A DNA stretch of 64,000 bases from contig CBDCWT010000052.1 in the NCBI GenBank assembly GCA_965223305.1, positions 1 to 64,000 of the forward strand, read 5' to 3'. Shown here piece by piece: positions 1 to 9,580 of this stretch. Numbering within the stretch: the first letter of the stretch is position 1; each line of letters opens with the position of its first letter. The notes under the pieces were generated by a model. It was not told the DNA's origin, searched no databases, and worked only from the letters and a program-made list of their open reading frames with translations. Position numbers and translations under genes: made by a program. The DNA comes from CBDCWT01 sp965223305. GTDB lineage: Bacteria > Planctomycetota > Planctomycetia > Pirellulales > Pirellulaceae.

Positions 1-1
1 A

Positions 2-388
2 AAGTACCGCCGCGAGCTGTCTGAGTTTAGCCCTGCCGCTCTAAATCGCATTTCTGAACATCGTTGGCCAGGTAATGTACGTGAGCTGGATCACGCGATC
101 GCTCGCGCTGTGCTTGTGGCGAAAGGCTCTCAAATCGAGGCGGACGATCTGGGAATTGTTGCCGAGGAATCCAGTTTCGTTGGGAAAATGACGCTCGAAG
201 AGGTCGAGCGAATAGCGATCCAAAAAGCGATGGCACGGTGCAGCAACAACGTCGTCAAGGCGGCTGGAGAACTGGGTGTAAGTCGAAGTGCTCTTTATCG
301 GCGACTGCAAAGATTTGGACTCTATGCAGATGAGTCGGATGAATTCGATTCCGATCGAGATGGTAACGAAGAAAAACAGCCGGGCTGA
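2..388 (+). CDS. NtrC-family sigma-54 response regulator, C-terminal part
   Basis: Only the 3' end lies in the window; the reading frame is open from base 2. The visible part carries the WPGNVREL motif that closes the sigma-54 AAA+ activation domain. It is followed by a Fis-type helix-turn-helix near the C-terminus (NVVKAAGELGVSRSALYRRL) and a short acidic tail ending at a TGA. Proteins of this family bind enhancer sites and use ATP to open sigma-54 RNA polymerase promoters. The receiver and Walker motifs would lie outside the window. The next gene is an NtrY-like kinase on the same strand, so the pair is probably a two-component system. A sigma-54-like promoter and repeated operator-like sites sit downstream. 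The family is clear; the target is inferred. Confidence 0.92.
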   Translation, partial: KYRRELSEFSPAALNRISEHRWPGNVRELDHAIARAVLVAKGSQIEADDLGIVAEESSFVGKMTLEEVERIAIQKAMARCSNNVVKAAGELGVSRSALYRRLQRFGLYADESDEFDSDRDGNEEKQPG

Positions 389-493
389 TCGTAGTCTGTT
401 TGGTCGACGTCGGCGCCCGCATCGAGGGTCTCAGTAGCCAGACATATTACTGTCGACATCGCACTTTCTCGAATCGACTTCGGAGTAGCCGCA

Positions 494-1927
494 TTGAAAG
501 CCATTCTCAGCATCGAAATGCGGATTGTCTTGCACACACTTGCGGCGATTGCTCCGTCTTATGTTCTCGCTGTGGCTTGGATACGGTCGCAGGGGTGGCC
601 CAATCCAATGACATGGCTGACAGCTGTCGGACTGCTGGTTGTCGCCTTTCTCATCGTCTTTCGGCTCCGTCGGAGAATCGAATTCTCAATCGGAACCGCC
701 GCCAGCATCATTGCATCGATAAGGTACGAAGAGTTTGCTGTTCGTATCCAGCAGTTTCAACGTCAAGGTGCATTTGGTCAATTACTCACGGAGATCAACA
801 TGCTCGGTGAACAACTTCAAAAGCATCGCCACGGATCGGTCGAGTCCACGGTTTTGCTGAGCAAGGTCCTAGAGGAAATCGACATTGCAATATTTGGTTT
901 CGACGAGAATGAACGACTGCAGTTGTGGAATCGTCGTGCTGCAGCAGTACTCGACCGCGAAACGGTGGAGCTGTCCGGCATATCGGCCAATGAGCTCGGC
1001 TTAAGCGATTGGTTGAGCGGCGAATCGCCTCGAATTGTGGACGTTGAGAATGATGGCAGAGTCAGTCGTTGGGAGCTGAGACGAGGTCGATACCGCGAAG
1101 GAGGAGAACGTCGCACGCTGCTGTATTTGTCCGATCTGACTCCGGCGTTCCGAGAAGAAGAGCGGCAAGCCTGGCAGAGGCTGCTGCAAGTCTTGAGGCA
1201 TGAACTAAATAACTCACTCACACCGATACAGTCGCTGGCATCTAGTTTAATTGACATATCGGATTCCGAAGACGCCGCGACACGGAAAGACGAACTGGTG
1301 GAAGGCCTCGACATCATCCTGAATCGAGCGCGATCGCTGAACAGATTCATGAGTTCATACACGCAAGTGAGCACCCTTCCCGAACCGACACTAGGCCGTG
1401 TTTGCATCGCGCCAATGATTCGCCGAATTGCCAGTCTCGAGCCTCGTATGGAGATTCAAATTGTTGACGGGCCTACGATCGAAATCGATGCGGATGGATC
1501 GCAGTTAGAACAGGTGCTCATTAACTTGACGCGGAATGCCGTGGAATCCGCGTTAGAAACGCAGGGGAGCGTGACAGTGTCTTGGCTCGTCCAACCAGAC
1601 GCGAAGAACGAGACGATACGGCCCAATTCTGGTCAGGTGGCAAAAGAGGCCAGCCCAGTAGCTGCTGAATCACAACGAAACTGCGAGCATCTTGAAATTA
1701 TTGTCGACGACGAGGGAAGGGGAATTTCCAATCGGCAGAATCTTTTTGTGCCCTTCTATACTACTAAGCCTGATGGCTCGGGAATTGGTTTGGTGTTGTC
1801 ACGTCGAATCATGGAGGCTCATGGCGGAACGCTTACCTTAGCCAATCGTCCCAGTGGACGGGGCTGTCGCGCGACTCTGAGGCTGCCGGTTCACATTCGG
1901 GACAGAACATCCCACGGTCGGGACTGA
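494..1927 (+). CDS. NtrY-like sensor histidine kinase
   Basis: 477 residues. Two membrane segments (about 12-30 and 40-57) are followed by a HAMP/linker region, a PAS-like segment around 120-215, and a HisKA/HATPase core. The H-box is RHELNNSLTP with the phospho-accepting His at 236. The N-box reads NLTRNAVESA, and the G-boxes are DDEGRGIS and GSGIGLVLSRR. HELNNSLTP is typical of NtrY-type kinases that pair with NtrC regulators, in line with the regulator gene 105 bases upstream. There is no large periplasmic sensor domain: only about ten residues separate the membrane helices, so the signal is probably sensed in or near the membrane. The gene has no overlap with its neighbours. The last codons lie within a cluster of operator-like palindromes that precede the efflux genes. 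Confidence 0.93.
   Translation: MKAILSIEMRIVLHTLAAIAPSYVLAVAWIRSQGWPNPMTWLTAVGLLVVAFLIVFRLRRRIEFSIGTAASIIASIRYEEFAVRIQQFQRQGAFGQLLTEINMLGEQLQKHRHGSVESTVLLSKVLEEIDIAIFGFDENERLQLWNRRAAAVLDRETVELSGISANELGLSDWLSGESPRIVDVENDGRVSRWELRRGRYREGGERRTLLYLSDLTPAFREEERQAWQRLLQVLRHELNNSLTPIQSLASSLIDISDSEDAATRKDELVEGLDIILNRARSLNRFMSSYTQVSTLPEPTLGRVCIAPMIRRIASLEPRMEIQIVDGPTIEIDADGSQLEQVLINLTRNAVESALETQGSVTVSWLVQPDAKNETIRPNSGQVAKEASPVAAESQRNCEHLEIIVDDEGRGISNRQNLFVPFYTTKPDGSGIGLVLSRRIMEAHGGTLTLANRPSGRGCRATLRLPVHIRDRTSHGRD
1892..1924. promoter_or_regulatory. Operator-like cluster upstream of efflux operon
   Basis: The end of the kinase gene contains CACATTCGGGACAG (1892-1905) directly followed by TCCCACGGTCGGGA (1910-1923), that is TCCC-N6-GGGA. 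The same 14 bases CACATTCGGGACAG recur at 9777-9790 before the TolC-like gene. The cluster sits 110-140 bases before a sigma-54-like promoter, a normal distance for an enhancer of an NtrC-type activator. The repeats are seen directly; binding by the adjacent regulator is inferred. Confidence 0.55.
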
Positions 1928-2033
1928 ATCGGGGCAACATCTGGTCCCCTGCCCGTGTCTTCGGGAGATCGTGATTTTCTATCTCCTTTGAAGATAGCCG
2001 GTTGCGGTCGCCATCCGTCCGCGGGATGTTTCT

Positions 2034-2049
2034 TGGCACGGGATTTGTG
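2034..2049 (+). promoter_or_regulatory. Sigma-54-type (-24/-12) promoter
   Basis: TGGCACG-GGAT-TTGTG matches the consensus TGGCACG-N4-TTGCW, with the -24 GG and the spacing correct and one change (GT for GC) in the -12 element. It lies in the 263-base gap between the kinase and the membrane fusion gene, about 140 bases before the start codon. An NtrC-type activator is encoded just upstream. The match is good but not perfect. Confidence 0.6.
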
Positions 2050-2190
2050 GTGTAGTCCAGCCGGTTTCCAGGTTTCAAGTGCCCGAAGCTAAATTGCACC
2101 GTAGCCCACGTCACCGTCCCTCCCCTGCCGATCGTAGCGGCGCAGTCCACCTGCCTGCGAACAGCCAACATAGCCAACTCGGGTTAATTG

Positions 2191-3468
2191 ATGGACGTTG
2201 TCAAAAAAAATGCCAAACGAAAACGTTTCTTTCGCCGAGCGCTTGCTGTGACAATTATGTTGACGCTACTTACAGTTGCCACGGTAGCAGTTTCACGCTT
2301 GGAGCCCGCTCCACCGTCGGTCGAAGGCGTGATGATCAATGAAGTGCAGCGCGGAACAATGATCCGCGACGTCATGGCATATGGTTCTCTTGTTCCCATT
2401 GACAAGACTTTGAAGACTGCCGAATCGAATGGGCGCATTGTTGAATTGCCGCTCAAGCCAGGTTCGATTGTTGAGCCCGATACTGTTATCGTCAGGATGG
2501 ACAATCCTGAATTACACAGGGAGTTGGACGACGCGAAGTGGGCCCTGAAATCGGCGGAGGCTACGGTAACATCGCAGACTGAAGTACTGAAAAATCAACT
2601 GTTGGATTTACAAAGCCTTGTGGATTCCATTGAGGGCGAACTTAGAGACGCCGAGATTCAGGTCAGCGTAGACCAGCAATTGATTGCGGCTGAGTTGATC
2701 CCAATGCAACGGCTAAGGCTGTCGAAGGGAAAGCGGGATCGGTTGCAAAAAAAACTTGAGACCGCCAAAGGCAAGGTAAAGAATTTTGAGGCATCTAGAG
2801 AGCCGCAGTTGGAAGTGTTTCGTGCAGCGGTAGCGCAAGCCAAGGCGTTACAGAGCACAAAGGAACTGCAACTCGCAAATCTGGAAGTTAAAGCCGGAGT
2901 TCGCGGTATTCTACAGCAGCTTGGTGAGACGAATCCTGATTCGTCAGGTAGTTCGTTGTCACTTGGTCAGTGGGTTGTTTCCGGTTCGCCGTTGGCCATC
3001 ATCACGGACCCCACGAATCTCCAGGCGGAGCTACGCGTGGATGAAACTAAAGCGCGCGACATTTTGCTGGGGCAACCCGTTGAGATCGATGCTCGGGTCG
3101 CAAAGATTAAAGGAACGGTAGTCCGGATTGACCCGGCCGTGAGTCAAAACACTGTCAAAGTGGATGTACGGCTCGACGGTGAGTTGCCTCAAGGAGCTCG
3201 TCCCGATCTGAGCGTTAACGGAACGATTTTGATAGAGAAGCTGGAAGACGTTCTGTTCACTGGCAATGTGGCCTATGGAAATCCCGGTAGCACAGTTGAA
3301 CTATTCAAGGTTCGGAGTGACGGACAGTACGCGGATCGCGTCCGGGTGACATTGGGAGTCTACTCCGTTCGCACAGTTCAAATCACCGACGGGCTTACTG
3401 AAGGTGATCGAATCGTCGCCTCCCAGGTTAGCGGATTGGAAGACAGTGATGTGGTTCGTTTGGACTGA
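2191..3468 (+). CDS. RND/HlyD-type periplasmic membrane fusion protein
   Basis: 425 residues from the ATG at 2191; a TTG immediately before it gives a one-residue longer reading. A basic N-terminus and one membrane segment (about 13-36) anchor the protein. They are followed by a split lipoyl/hairpin region with a long coiled coil (about 105-225) and a beta-barrel region containing DETKARDILLGQPVEIDARV. Proteins of this kind link an inner-membrane MacB-type ABC transporter to a TolC channel. The ATPase, permeases and TolC-like gene follow on the same strand, supporting one efflux system. A sigma-54-like promoter precedes it. It is separated from the ATPase gene by a dispersed repeat, so the downstream genes may have another promoter. 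The substrate cannot be told from sequence. Confidence 0.9.
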   Translation: MDVVKKNAKRKRFFRRALAVTIMLTLLTVATVAVSRLEPAPPSVEGVMINEVQRGTMIRDVMAYGSLVPIDKTLKTAESNGRIVELPLKPGSIVEPDTVIVRMDNPELHRELDDAKWALKSAEATVTSQTEVLKNQLLDLQSLVDSIEGELRDAEIQVSVDQQLIAAELIPMQRLRLSKGKRDRLQKKLETAKGKVKNFEASREPQLEVFRAAVAQAKALQSTKELQLANLEVKAGVRGILQQLGETNPDSSGSSLSLGQWVVSGSPLAIITDPTNLQAELRVDETKARDILLGQPVEIDARVAKIKGTVVRIDPAVSQNTVKVDVRLDGELPQGARPDLSVNGTILIEKLEDVLFTGNVAYGNPGSTVELFKVRSDGQYADRVRVTLGVYSVRTVQITDGLTEGDRIVASQVSGLEDSDVVRLD

Positions 3469-3501
3469 CGATTGTTGCCATCGGAAACTCGTGATGAAAC
3501 C

Positions 3502-3646
3502 TACCTGCCTGCCGAAAAACGCCGTCCTAGCGTTTTTCAACCTCGCCAAGCTCAGAACAGAGCTCTTCGCGGCTCGCAAATCATCGCTGATTTGGCATCA
3601 CATCCCTGTGATGCGACAGCCCGTCGAGAAAATCAACAGGCTGCTA
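3502..3646. repeat. 145-bp dispersed repeat, copy 1 (CTGTTGA-ended)
   Basis: About 145 bases closely match 26714-26868, including the blocks CAACCTCGCCAAGCTCAGAAC and ATTTGGCATCACATCCCTGTG. The ends form an imperfect inverted repeat (CTGCCTG near the left end; AATCAACAGGCTGCT at the right end). It fills most of the gap between the membrane fusion and ATPase genes and encodes nothing convincing. This copy has a few changes and small deletions compared with the other. Confidence 0.8.
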
Positions 3647-3701
3647 AACGCCATCAATCATGCTGACAACACCTGCCCCCAAAGAAGGATAGAACCTAGT
3701 G

Positions 3702-4406
3702 ATGTCTGACGACAAGTTACTTCTGCGGATGAAACACATCGGAAAGGTCTTTCATACCGATGAGCTTGAAACGCACGCGCTCAGTGACATTGATCTGGAT
3801 ATCAGTAAAGGTGAGTACGTTTCAATCTCCGGGCCATCTGGCTGTGGGAAATCGACGCTGCTGTCACTTCTTGGCCTGCTCGATACCCCGTCGTCTGGAG
3901 ATTACACGCTGAATGGAACACCTGTTGAGAACCTCTCATTTCGCGAACGGGCGCGGATTCGTAATCGAGAAATTGGATTCATTTTTCAGTCCTTCAACCT
4001 CATTGGCGACTTGACCGTGGCCGAGAACGTTGAGCTGCCGTTGATCTATCGCGGCATGCATTCAGCCGAACGCAAGAAACGCGCACACGACGCTCTGGAG
4101 CGAGTTGGCATTGTGCCACGAATGCAGCATTATCCGTCGCAGCTTTCCGGTGGCCAGCAACAACGTGTCGCAGTCGCGCGAGCCGTAGCTGGCGAACCTG
4201 CGATCTTGCTTGCCGACGAACCGACCGGCAACCTTGACTCTACCAGCGGTTCGGCCGTGATGGAGTTGCTGGCTGAATTGCACCAGGACGGATCAACGAT
4301 TTGCATGGTTACGCACGACGACCGCTATGCCACGTTCGCTGAACGCACCGTTTCGTTGTTCGACGGAAAAGTTGTGGATGAAACCGAGTCAAAGACAAGA
4401 CTCTGA
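3702..4406 (+). CDS. MacB/LolD-type ABC transporter ATP-binding protein
   Basis: 234 residues from the ATG at 3702; a GTG one codon earlier is possible. AAGGAT, 12-17 bases upstream, serves as a ribosome site. Walker A is GPSGCGKST, the signature is LSGGQQQRVAVARA, Walker B is ILLADEPTGNLD, and the switch His is in MVTHD. The length and the TGNLD sequence fit the MacB/LolD/FtsE subgroup that works with MacB-type permeases, not with classical transport through a channel. The permease gene begins 12 bases after the stop codon, so they are co-transcribed. It should power the two ADOP-type permeases that follow. Confidence 0.95.
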   Translation: MSDDKLLLRMKHIGKVFHTDELETHALSDIDLDISKGEYVSISGPSGCGKSTLLSLLGLLDTPSSGDYTLNGTPVENLSFRERARIRNREIGFIFQSFNLIGDLTVAENVELPLIYRGMHSAERKKRAHDALERVGIVPRMQHYPSQLSGGQQQRVAVARAVAGEPAILLADEPTGNLDSTSGSAVMELLAELHQDGSTICMVTHDDRYATFAERTVSLFDGKVVDETESKTRL

Positions 4407-4418
4407 TCCGAGACGACG

Positions 4419-6923
4419 ATGCTTGACCTGAAATACGCTACCCGCCAGCTGTTCAAGAGTCCAGGTTTTACTGCTGTAGCTGTGCTCACACTTGCACTAT
4501 GTATCGGCGCCAACTTGACGATCTTCGCAGTGGTCGATGCCATCGTTGTTCGTGCACTCCCGTTTCCCGATGCCGACCGTTTAGTCGTGATCCACAATGC
4601 TTATCGCATGACTGGCGTCAAGCGGGCGAAGGCGACCATCACGAACTACTACGAACGCCGGGGGTTGGAGGTTTTCGAGTCGCTTTCCATGTTCCAGAAG
4701 GCGTCGTTCATTGTCGGTGAATCGGGATCAACGCGCCCGGTTGAGTGCGCAATGATTACCCCGGAGTTCTTCCAGACTTTGGGGGTCCCATTAGCCATGG
4801 GACAGACATTCACTGACGATAACTTGACCTACAAGACCGACAAGTTAGTGATCATCACCGACCAATTCTGGCGCAACGATTTCAATGCGGATCCCGATGT
4901 CCTTGGCAAGTCGCTCGTGATGGACGGCCTGCCCCTAAGGGTCATCGCAGTATTGCCGCCCGGATTCCGTTATCTGTCCAGCCAGGCGCAGGTCTTTCGC
5001 CCGCTAGGCCATTGGCCAGAAGTTCGCGATCCGATGAGCAATTACTCTCCCCAGGATCGTCTGCCGGACGGGCGCCGTCCAGTCGGGCGTTACTCTGAAC
5101 ACGCCCGAACGTGGGACGGTCAGATGGTCGCGAGACTTGCCGCGAATCAGTCGATTTCCGAAGCGCAGGCCGAATTAGATACACTTAACGCCCGCCTGAT
5201 CGCTCAAGATCCACTAGGGGAAACTCCAAGGGCGTCTGGCTATTACGCGTGGATCGAACCCTTGCGCGATGATCATGTGCGTTCGGTGAAACCTGTAGTG
5301 TTGTTGGTGCAAGTCGGGGCGTTGCTCCTACTACTGCTGGGCGCGGTCAACCTCACCGGACTGCTTGTGGTTCGGGCCAGCGGCCACGCTAAGGAAATTG
5401 CCATTCGCCAAGCGCTCGGCGCTGGGCGAGTGAAGCTCGCAACGGGCATTTTGGTCGAGAGCATCATGCTGGCTTTGTGCGGAGGTGTGCTTGGCGTCCT
5501 CCTTGCCATCTATGGAATCCGTTTGGCGCTGACTTTGGGAGCTGACTCGCTTCCACTGGGCGCGGACATCGCTTTCGATGGACGCACTGCCACCGTCTCG
5601 GTCCTTGGAGCAATTACCCTTGGAGTCTGCATCGCTCTCCCCATCGTTTGGTTCCATCTGCGCGGCTCGACGAACATCAATCTGCGTGGTGAATCACGCG
5701 GGGCGACGGCCAACCGCCGCGTTCGGATTTTGCATCATGGCCTCATCGTCTCGCAGATCGCTTTGGCCTGCGTACTTCTGTATGGATCGGGTCTGCTCGC
5801 AATGAGTCTTAAACGAACGCTTGAAATACCAAGCGGCTTTGAACCCGAACAAGTGTTCTCCGGCGAATTGAAGTTACCGTGGATGAGCTACCACGGCTAT
5901 AAGGATGGAGTTCCGGACAACACTGTATTCGTTAAGCGGCTCGTAAATGAACTTCGGACAGTGCCCGGCGTTTCTTACGCTGCCGTTTCTACAGCCCCGC
6001 CGTTTACGACTGCTGGAACTGAGGCGCGCTCCATCCTTGTCGAAGGCGCTGTGCCTTCTGCCGGTGAAATCCTTCGCACCCACTATGTGTCAACGGTCAC
6101 TCCGGAGTACTGGAAGGCAATGGGGATTCCGCTATTGAAAGGGCGGTTTCTCGAAGATGCGGATATTAAACACTCCGGGCCACGCAATGCCGTGATCGAC
6201 GAAACGCTCGCCAACCAGTATTGGCCAGATGGCGACGCCATCGGACATCGCTTCTCGGCAGACCCTTCGGCCTTCGATGAGAAGTCGGCCTTCACCGTCG
6301 TCGGAATCGTCGGGAATGTGAAACAGCAAGCTCTCTCGGAATCTACAGGACTGGGCGCTGCCTATTTGCCTTATGGCAATTTACCACAATTCCAAGTGAT
6401 CGTTCGCGCGCCAGTATCCGTCACGACGATGGCATCCACCTTGCGAAGAGTGGTGCGCAAGCTTGATCCGGGGCTGCCGATCGAGAACTTTAAATCGATG
6501 CAAATGCGCATTGACGATAGCCTCATCACTCGCCGATCACCGGCGATATTGGCAATCGTGTTCGCTAGTGTCGCGCTAGTGCTTGCTGGGATCGGCACCT
6601 ATGGCGTGTTGGCCTACGCCGTTTCGCAGCGGCGCCGCGAAATAGGTGTGCGCATGGCACTTGGTGCTTTCCCACAACAGGTTGCCCGCCAGTTTCTATC
6701 CATCGGGATACGGTTGCTGATCATCGGCAGTTTTGTAGGGGCGCTTGGAGCCTGGATGTCAGGCCGGCTTATGCAGAGCCTGCTCTTTGAGGTCCCTGCC
6801 GGGCACTTCCCGACACTCGTCCTAACGATCGCTGTGATGAGCGCCGTGACGCTACTGGCCTGCCTGCTTCCGACATTGAAGGCTAGCCGAATCGATCCCA
6901 TGGAAACACTCCGAAGCGAATGA
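4419..6923 (+). CDS. ADOP/MacB-type ABC permease 1
   Basis: 834 residues. The protein has the arrangement of the ADOP family: an N-terminal membrane segment after MLDLKYATRQLFKSPGFT, a periplasmic MacB_PCD domain, a first FtsX block (helices about 285-410), a second periplasmic domain, and a second FtsX block at the C-terminus (about 705-830) ending DPMETLRSE. ADOP proteins are double-length relatives of MacB, common in Acidobacteria and found in planctomycetes. The adjacent ATPase, membrane fusion and TolC-like genes suggest an export or mechanotransmission role. It is closely similar to the next large permease, the likely product of tandem duplication. Confidence 0.92.
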   Translation: MLDLKYATRQLFKSPGFTAVAVLTLALCIGANLTIFAVVDAIVVRALPFPDADRLVVIHNAYRMTGVKRAKATITNYYERRGLEVFESLSMFQKASFIVGESGSTRPVECAMITPEFFQTLGVPLAMGQTFTDDNLTYKTDKLVIITDQFWRNDFNADPDVLGKSLVMDGLPLRVIAVLPPGFRYLSSQAQVFRPLGHWPEVRDPMSNYSPQDRLPDGRRPVGRYSEHARTWDGQMVARLAANQSISEAQAELDTLNARLIAQDPLGETPRASGYYAWIEPLRDDHVRSVKPVVLLVQVGALLLLLLGAVNLTGLLVVRASGHAKEIAIRQALGAGRVKLATGILVESIMLALCGGVLGVLLAIYGIRLALTLGADSLPLGADIAFDGRTATVSVLGAITLGVCIALPIVWFHLRGSTNINLRGESRGATANRRVRILHHGLIVSQIALACVLLYGSGLLAMSLKRTLEIPSGFEPEQVFSGELKLPWMSYHGYKDGVPDNTVFVKRLVNELRTVPGVSYAAVSTAPPFTTAGTEARSILVEGAVPSAGEILRTHYVSTVTPEYWKAMGIPLLKGRFLEDADIKHSGPRNAVIDETLANQYWPDGDAIGHRFSADPSAFDEKSAFTVVGIVGNVKQQALSESTGLGAAYLPYGNLPQFQVIVRAPVSVTTMASTLRRVVRKLDPGLPIENFKSMQMRIDDSLITRRSPAILAIVFASVALVLAGIGTYGVLAYAVSQRRREIGVRMALGAFPQQVARQFLSIGIRLLIIGSFVGALGAWMSGRLMQSLLFEVPAGHFPTLVLTIAVMSAVTLLACLLPTLKASRIDPMETLRSE

Positions 6924-7020
6924 TAGCTATCAAACACATCTTCTGGCGATTTGCTAGGAGCCCCGGCTTTACGTGTGTCGCAGTGTTGACCCTGGGACTT
7001 CGCATCTGCTGGGCATGACG
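6923..7020 (+). pseudogene. Vestigial ADOP permease 5' end
   Basis: Right after the first permease gene, the sequence translates as a start (MIAIKHIFWRF) followed by ARSPGFTCVAVLTLGL, matching the first helix region of the two intact permeases (KSPGFTAVAVLTLALCI and KSPGFTSVAIITLGLCI). It then hits a stop at about 7019. The rest of the gene is missing. It appears to be the remnant of a third tandem copy. Confidence 0.6.
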
Positions 7021-7071
7021 TTCTCGGGGGAGACTTCGATCCGGCACGTTTCACGATTCGAGATCACCACG

Positions 7072-9531
7072 ATGCTTGACCTCAGATTTGCTATCCGCCA
7101 ACTCTTCAAGAGTCCTGGTTTCACCTCCGTGGCCATAATCACTCTTGGTCTGTGCATCAGTGCCAATTTGACGATCTTCGCGGTGTTAGATGCCGTTGTG
7201 GTCCGCCCGCTGCCTTTTCCGGAGTCGGACCGACTGGTGGTGGTCCACAATGCCTATCCAGGCATTGGGATCGAACGGGGCAGATCGTCGATTGTCAATT
7301 ACTTCGAACGTCGTGAGGCCATCGACGCATTCGAGTCGGTTTCCCTTGTCAGCGGGCGCACCTATATCACCGGTAAACCTGGATCCGTTGAACGTGTTAT
7401 CAGTGCTCAAATTACTCCAGAGTTTTTCCAAACCCTTGGTGTCCCATTAGCCATGGGACAGACCTTTACGGAAGCTGCGCTGGACTACGGCGCCGATGGT
7501 GTCGCGATTATTACCGATCGCTTCTGGCGAAACTACTTTGACGCGGACGCCAAGGTCCTGGGGCGTACTTTCTATCAGGATAGCCGCCTCGTAACGGTCA
7601 TTGGGGTATTGCCGCGGGGATTCCGCTACCTGTCGACCGAGTACCAAATCTATCGTCCAAAAGTTCATAGCCCAGAATCGCGCTTACCGGAAAATCGTCA
7701 TGACAGGCACGGTCAGATGATCGCTCGACTTGCTGAAGGCCGGTCGATCGCCGACGCACAAACAGAGTTGAAAGTGCTCAACGCGCAGGAGCTCTCAGAC
7801 GACAATAACGCCGCGACGATCGAGGAGACCGGATATTACACTAGGGTAACATCATTGCACCAAGATCATGTCCGCGCGGTGAAACCCGTGTTGTTGCTAT
7901 TGCAGACGGGAGGGTTGTGCCTATTGTTGATCGGCGGTGTCAACCTCACGGGCCTGCTCTTGATCCGAGCCAGTGGACGCACCAAAGAGTTCGCCGTTCG
8001 CCAAGCACTTGGAGCCGGCCGGTGGCAGATTGCTCGCACCATTCTGATTGAGACAATGATGCTCTCGCTGGGTGGAGGTGTACTCGGGATCGTGCTGGCC
8101 GTTTTTGGACTTCGGCTAATTAAAGTACTGGGATCGGACATGCTTCCGCTGGGGGCAGATATCACGTTCGATAGCCGGGTTGCCGTGGTCTCGATACTCG
8201 CGTCAGTCGCTGTCGGTATCTGTATCGCTGTTCCCATCATTTGGCTCAACCTGCGTAACAATACGAACGTCCAACTCCAAAGCGAAACGCGAGGTGGAAC
8301 GAGCAGTCGCCGCGTCCAGCATCTGCGTCACGGCCTGATTGTCTGTCAGATTGCGGTCGCCTTCGTGCTGCTTTGTGGAGCCGGGTTGCTGGGTGTGAGT
8401 CTCAAGCAGATGCTCGACACCTCACCCGGGTTTGAACCCAAGCAAGTTCTGACAGCCGGACTTAGCTTAAACTCGAAGCACATCCCCTGGCAACAACGGG
8501 CGAATCTTACTCGTCGCCTGTTGAATCGGCTTCAGGCATTACCAGGCATTACTCATGCGGCGTCATCGTCCCCTCTGCCGTTCGCAACCGCCACCGCCAA
8601 AAAGAGCGCAATATCTACTGAACAGTCCGTATCTGCCAGCAACACTCTCCGCGCTCACCACTTCTCCCGCGTCTCGCCCGACTACTTCAGAGCGATGAGC
8701 ATTCCGCTGCGGGAAGGGCGTTTTTTCAAATTCTCTGACGAAAACAACCCAAGTATTGCCGTTGTTGACGAGGCCTTCGCAAGCCAGTACTGGCCAGAAG
8801 GTGGTGCCATCGGTCGCCGTTTTACGAGGGACGTAAAAACAACTGTCAGCGCTAGAGGATCCGAATCGTCCAGAACCGACTTCGATGAATCGTCAGCCTA
8901 TACGATCGTCGGAATCGTCGGAAACGTGAAACATCGCGATCTTGCAGAAACAGAGCAGCCCGGCGCCGTCTATCTTCCATACACCAACCAACTTGGGTAC
9001 CACCTTGTGCTTCGGACATCGGTCTCTCCTGCGTCGTTAGCACCGCTTGTGCAGGAAACAGTTAAGCAGATCGATCCGGAATTGCCGTTGAGTGACTTCA
9101 GAACCATGCAAGGCCGCATCGACGATAGCCTCGTTGCGCGCCGTTCGCCGGCGATTCTCGCGGGCGTCTTCGCCGGAGTCGCATTGCTGCTGGCTGCCAC
9201 TGGTACATATGGCGTACTCGCCTACGCGGTTGCTCAGCGTCGAAGAGAAATCGGCGTGCGCATTGCGTTGGGAGCGATGCCCGAGCAAGTCGGAAGTCAG
9301 TTTCTGTCGCTTGGTCTAAGGCTGCTTGCAGCGGGAACGTTGCTTGGCGGCTTCGGAGCTTGGGCGGCCGGACGAACGATGCAGAGCATCTTGTTTCAGG
9401 TGCCATCGATCCATCTGCCGACATTCGCGGGGACCGCGGTTGTCATAAGCCTGGTCACGCTGATGGCTTGCCTTGTGCCCGCACTTCGCGCCGCTCGTGT
9501 GGATCCCATGGAAGCGCTAAGAGCTGAGTAG
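7072..9531 (+). CDS. ADOP/MacB-type ABC permease 2
   Basis: 819 residues from the ATG at 7072. A longer reading from 6973 is open, but the first residues MLDLRFAIRQLFKSPGF align with the start of permease 1, so the downstream ATG is chosen. The domain order is the same as in permease 1: MacB_PCD, FtsX, second periplasmic domain, FtsX, ending DPMEALRAE. Some periplasmic segments differ in length, for instance a short insertion near residues 585-610 rich in Ser/Arg. It may form a heterodimer with permease 1 on the shared ATPase, or act on a different substrate; sequence does not decide between these. Confidence 0.92.
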   Translation: MLDLRFAIRQLFKSPGFTSVAIITLGLCISANLTIFAVLDAVVVRPLPFPESDRLVVVHNAYPGIGIERGRSSIVNYFERREAIDAFESVSLVSGRTYITGKPGSVERVISAQITPEFFQTLGVPLAMGQTFTEAALDYGADGVAIITDRFWRNYFDADAKVLGRTFYQDSRLVTVIGVLPRGFRYLSTEYQIYRPKVHSPESRLPENRHDRHGQMIARLAEGRSIADAQTELKVLNAQELSDDNNAATIEETGYYTRVTSLHQDHVRAVKPVLLLLQTGGLCLLLIGGVNLTGLLLIRASGRTKEFAVRQALGAGRWQIARTILIETMMLSLGGGVLGIVLAVFGLRLIKVLGSDMLPLGADITFDSRVAVVSILASVAVGICIAVPIIWLNLRNNTNVQLQSETRGGTSSRRVQHLRHGLIVCQIAVAFVLLCGAGLLGVSLKQMLDTSPGFEPKQVLTAGLSLNSKHIPWQQRANLTRRLLNRLQALPGITHAASSSPLPFATATAKKSAISTEQSVSASNTLRAHHFSRVSPDYFRAMSIPLREGRFFKFSDENNPSIAVVDEAFASQYWPEGGAIGRRFTRDVKTTVSARGSESSRTDFDESSAYTIVGIVGNVKHRDLAETEQPGAVYLPYTNQLGYHLVLRTSVSPASLAPLVQETVKQIDPELPLSDFRTMQGRIDDSLVARRSPAILAGVFAGVALLLAATGTYGVLAYAVAQRRREIGVRIALGAMPEQVGSQFLSLGLRLLAAGTLLGGFGAWAAGRTMQSILFQVPSIHLPTFAGTAVVISLVTLMACLVPALRAARVDPMEALRAE

Positions 9532-9580
9532 ACAGAACCAAACCGCAACTTCGACACAATTCATGATTCGAGATCGGCAC

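Noticed and set aside
817..1407. Long minus-strand open frame inside the histidine kinase gene
   Set aside because: It is antisense to a clear kinase domain with intact motifs; its Ser/Arg-rich composition is typical of a shadow frame.
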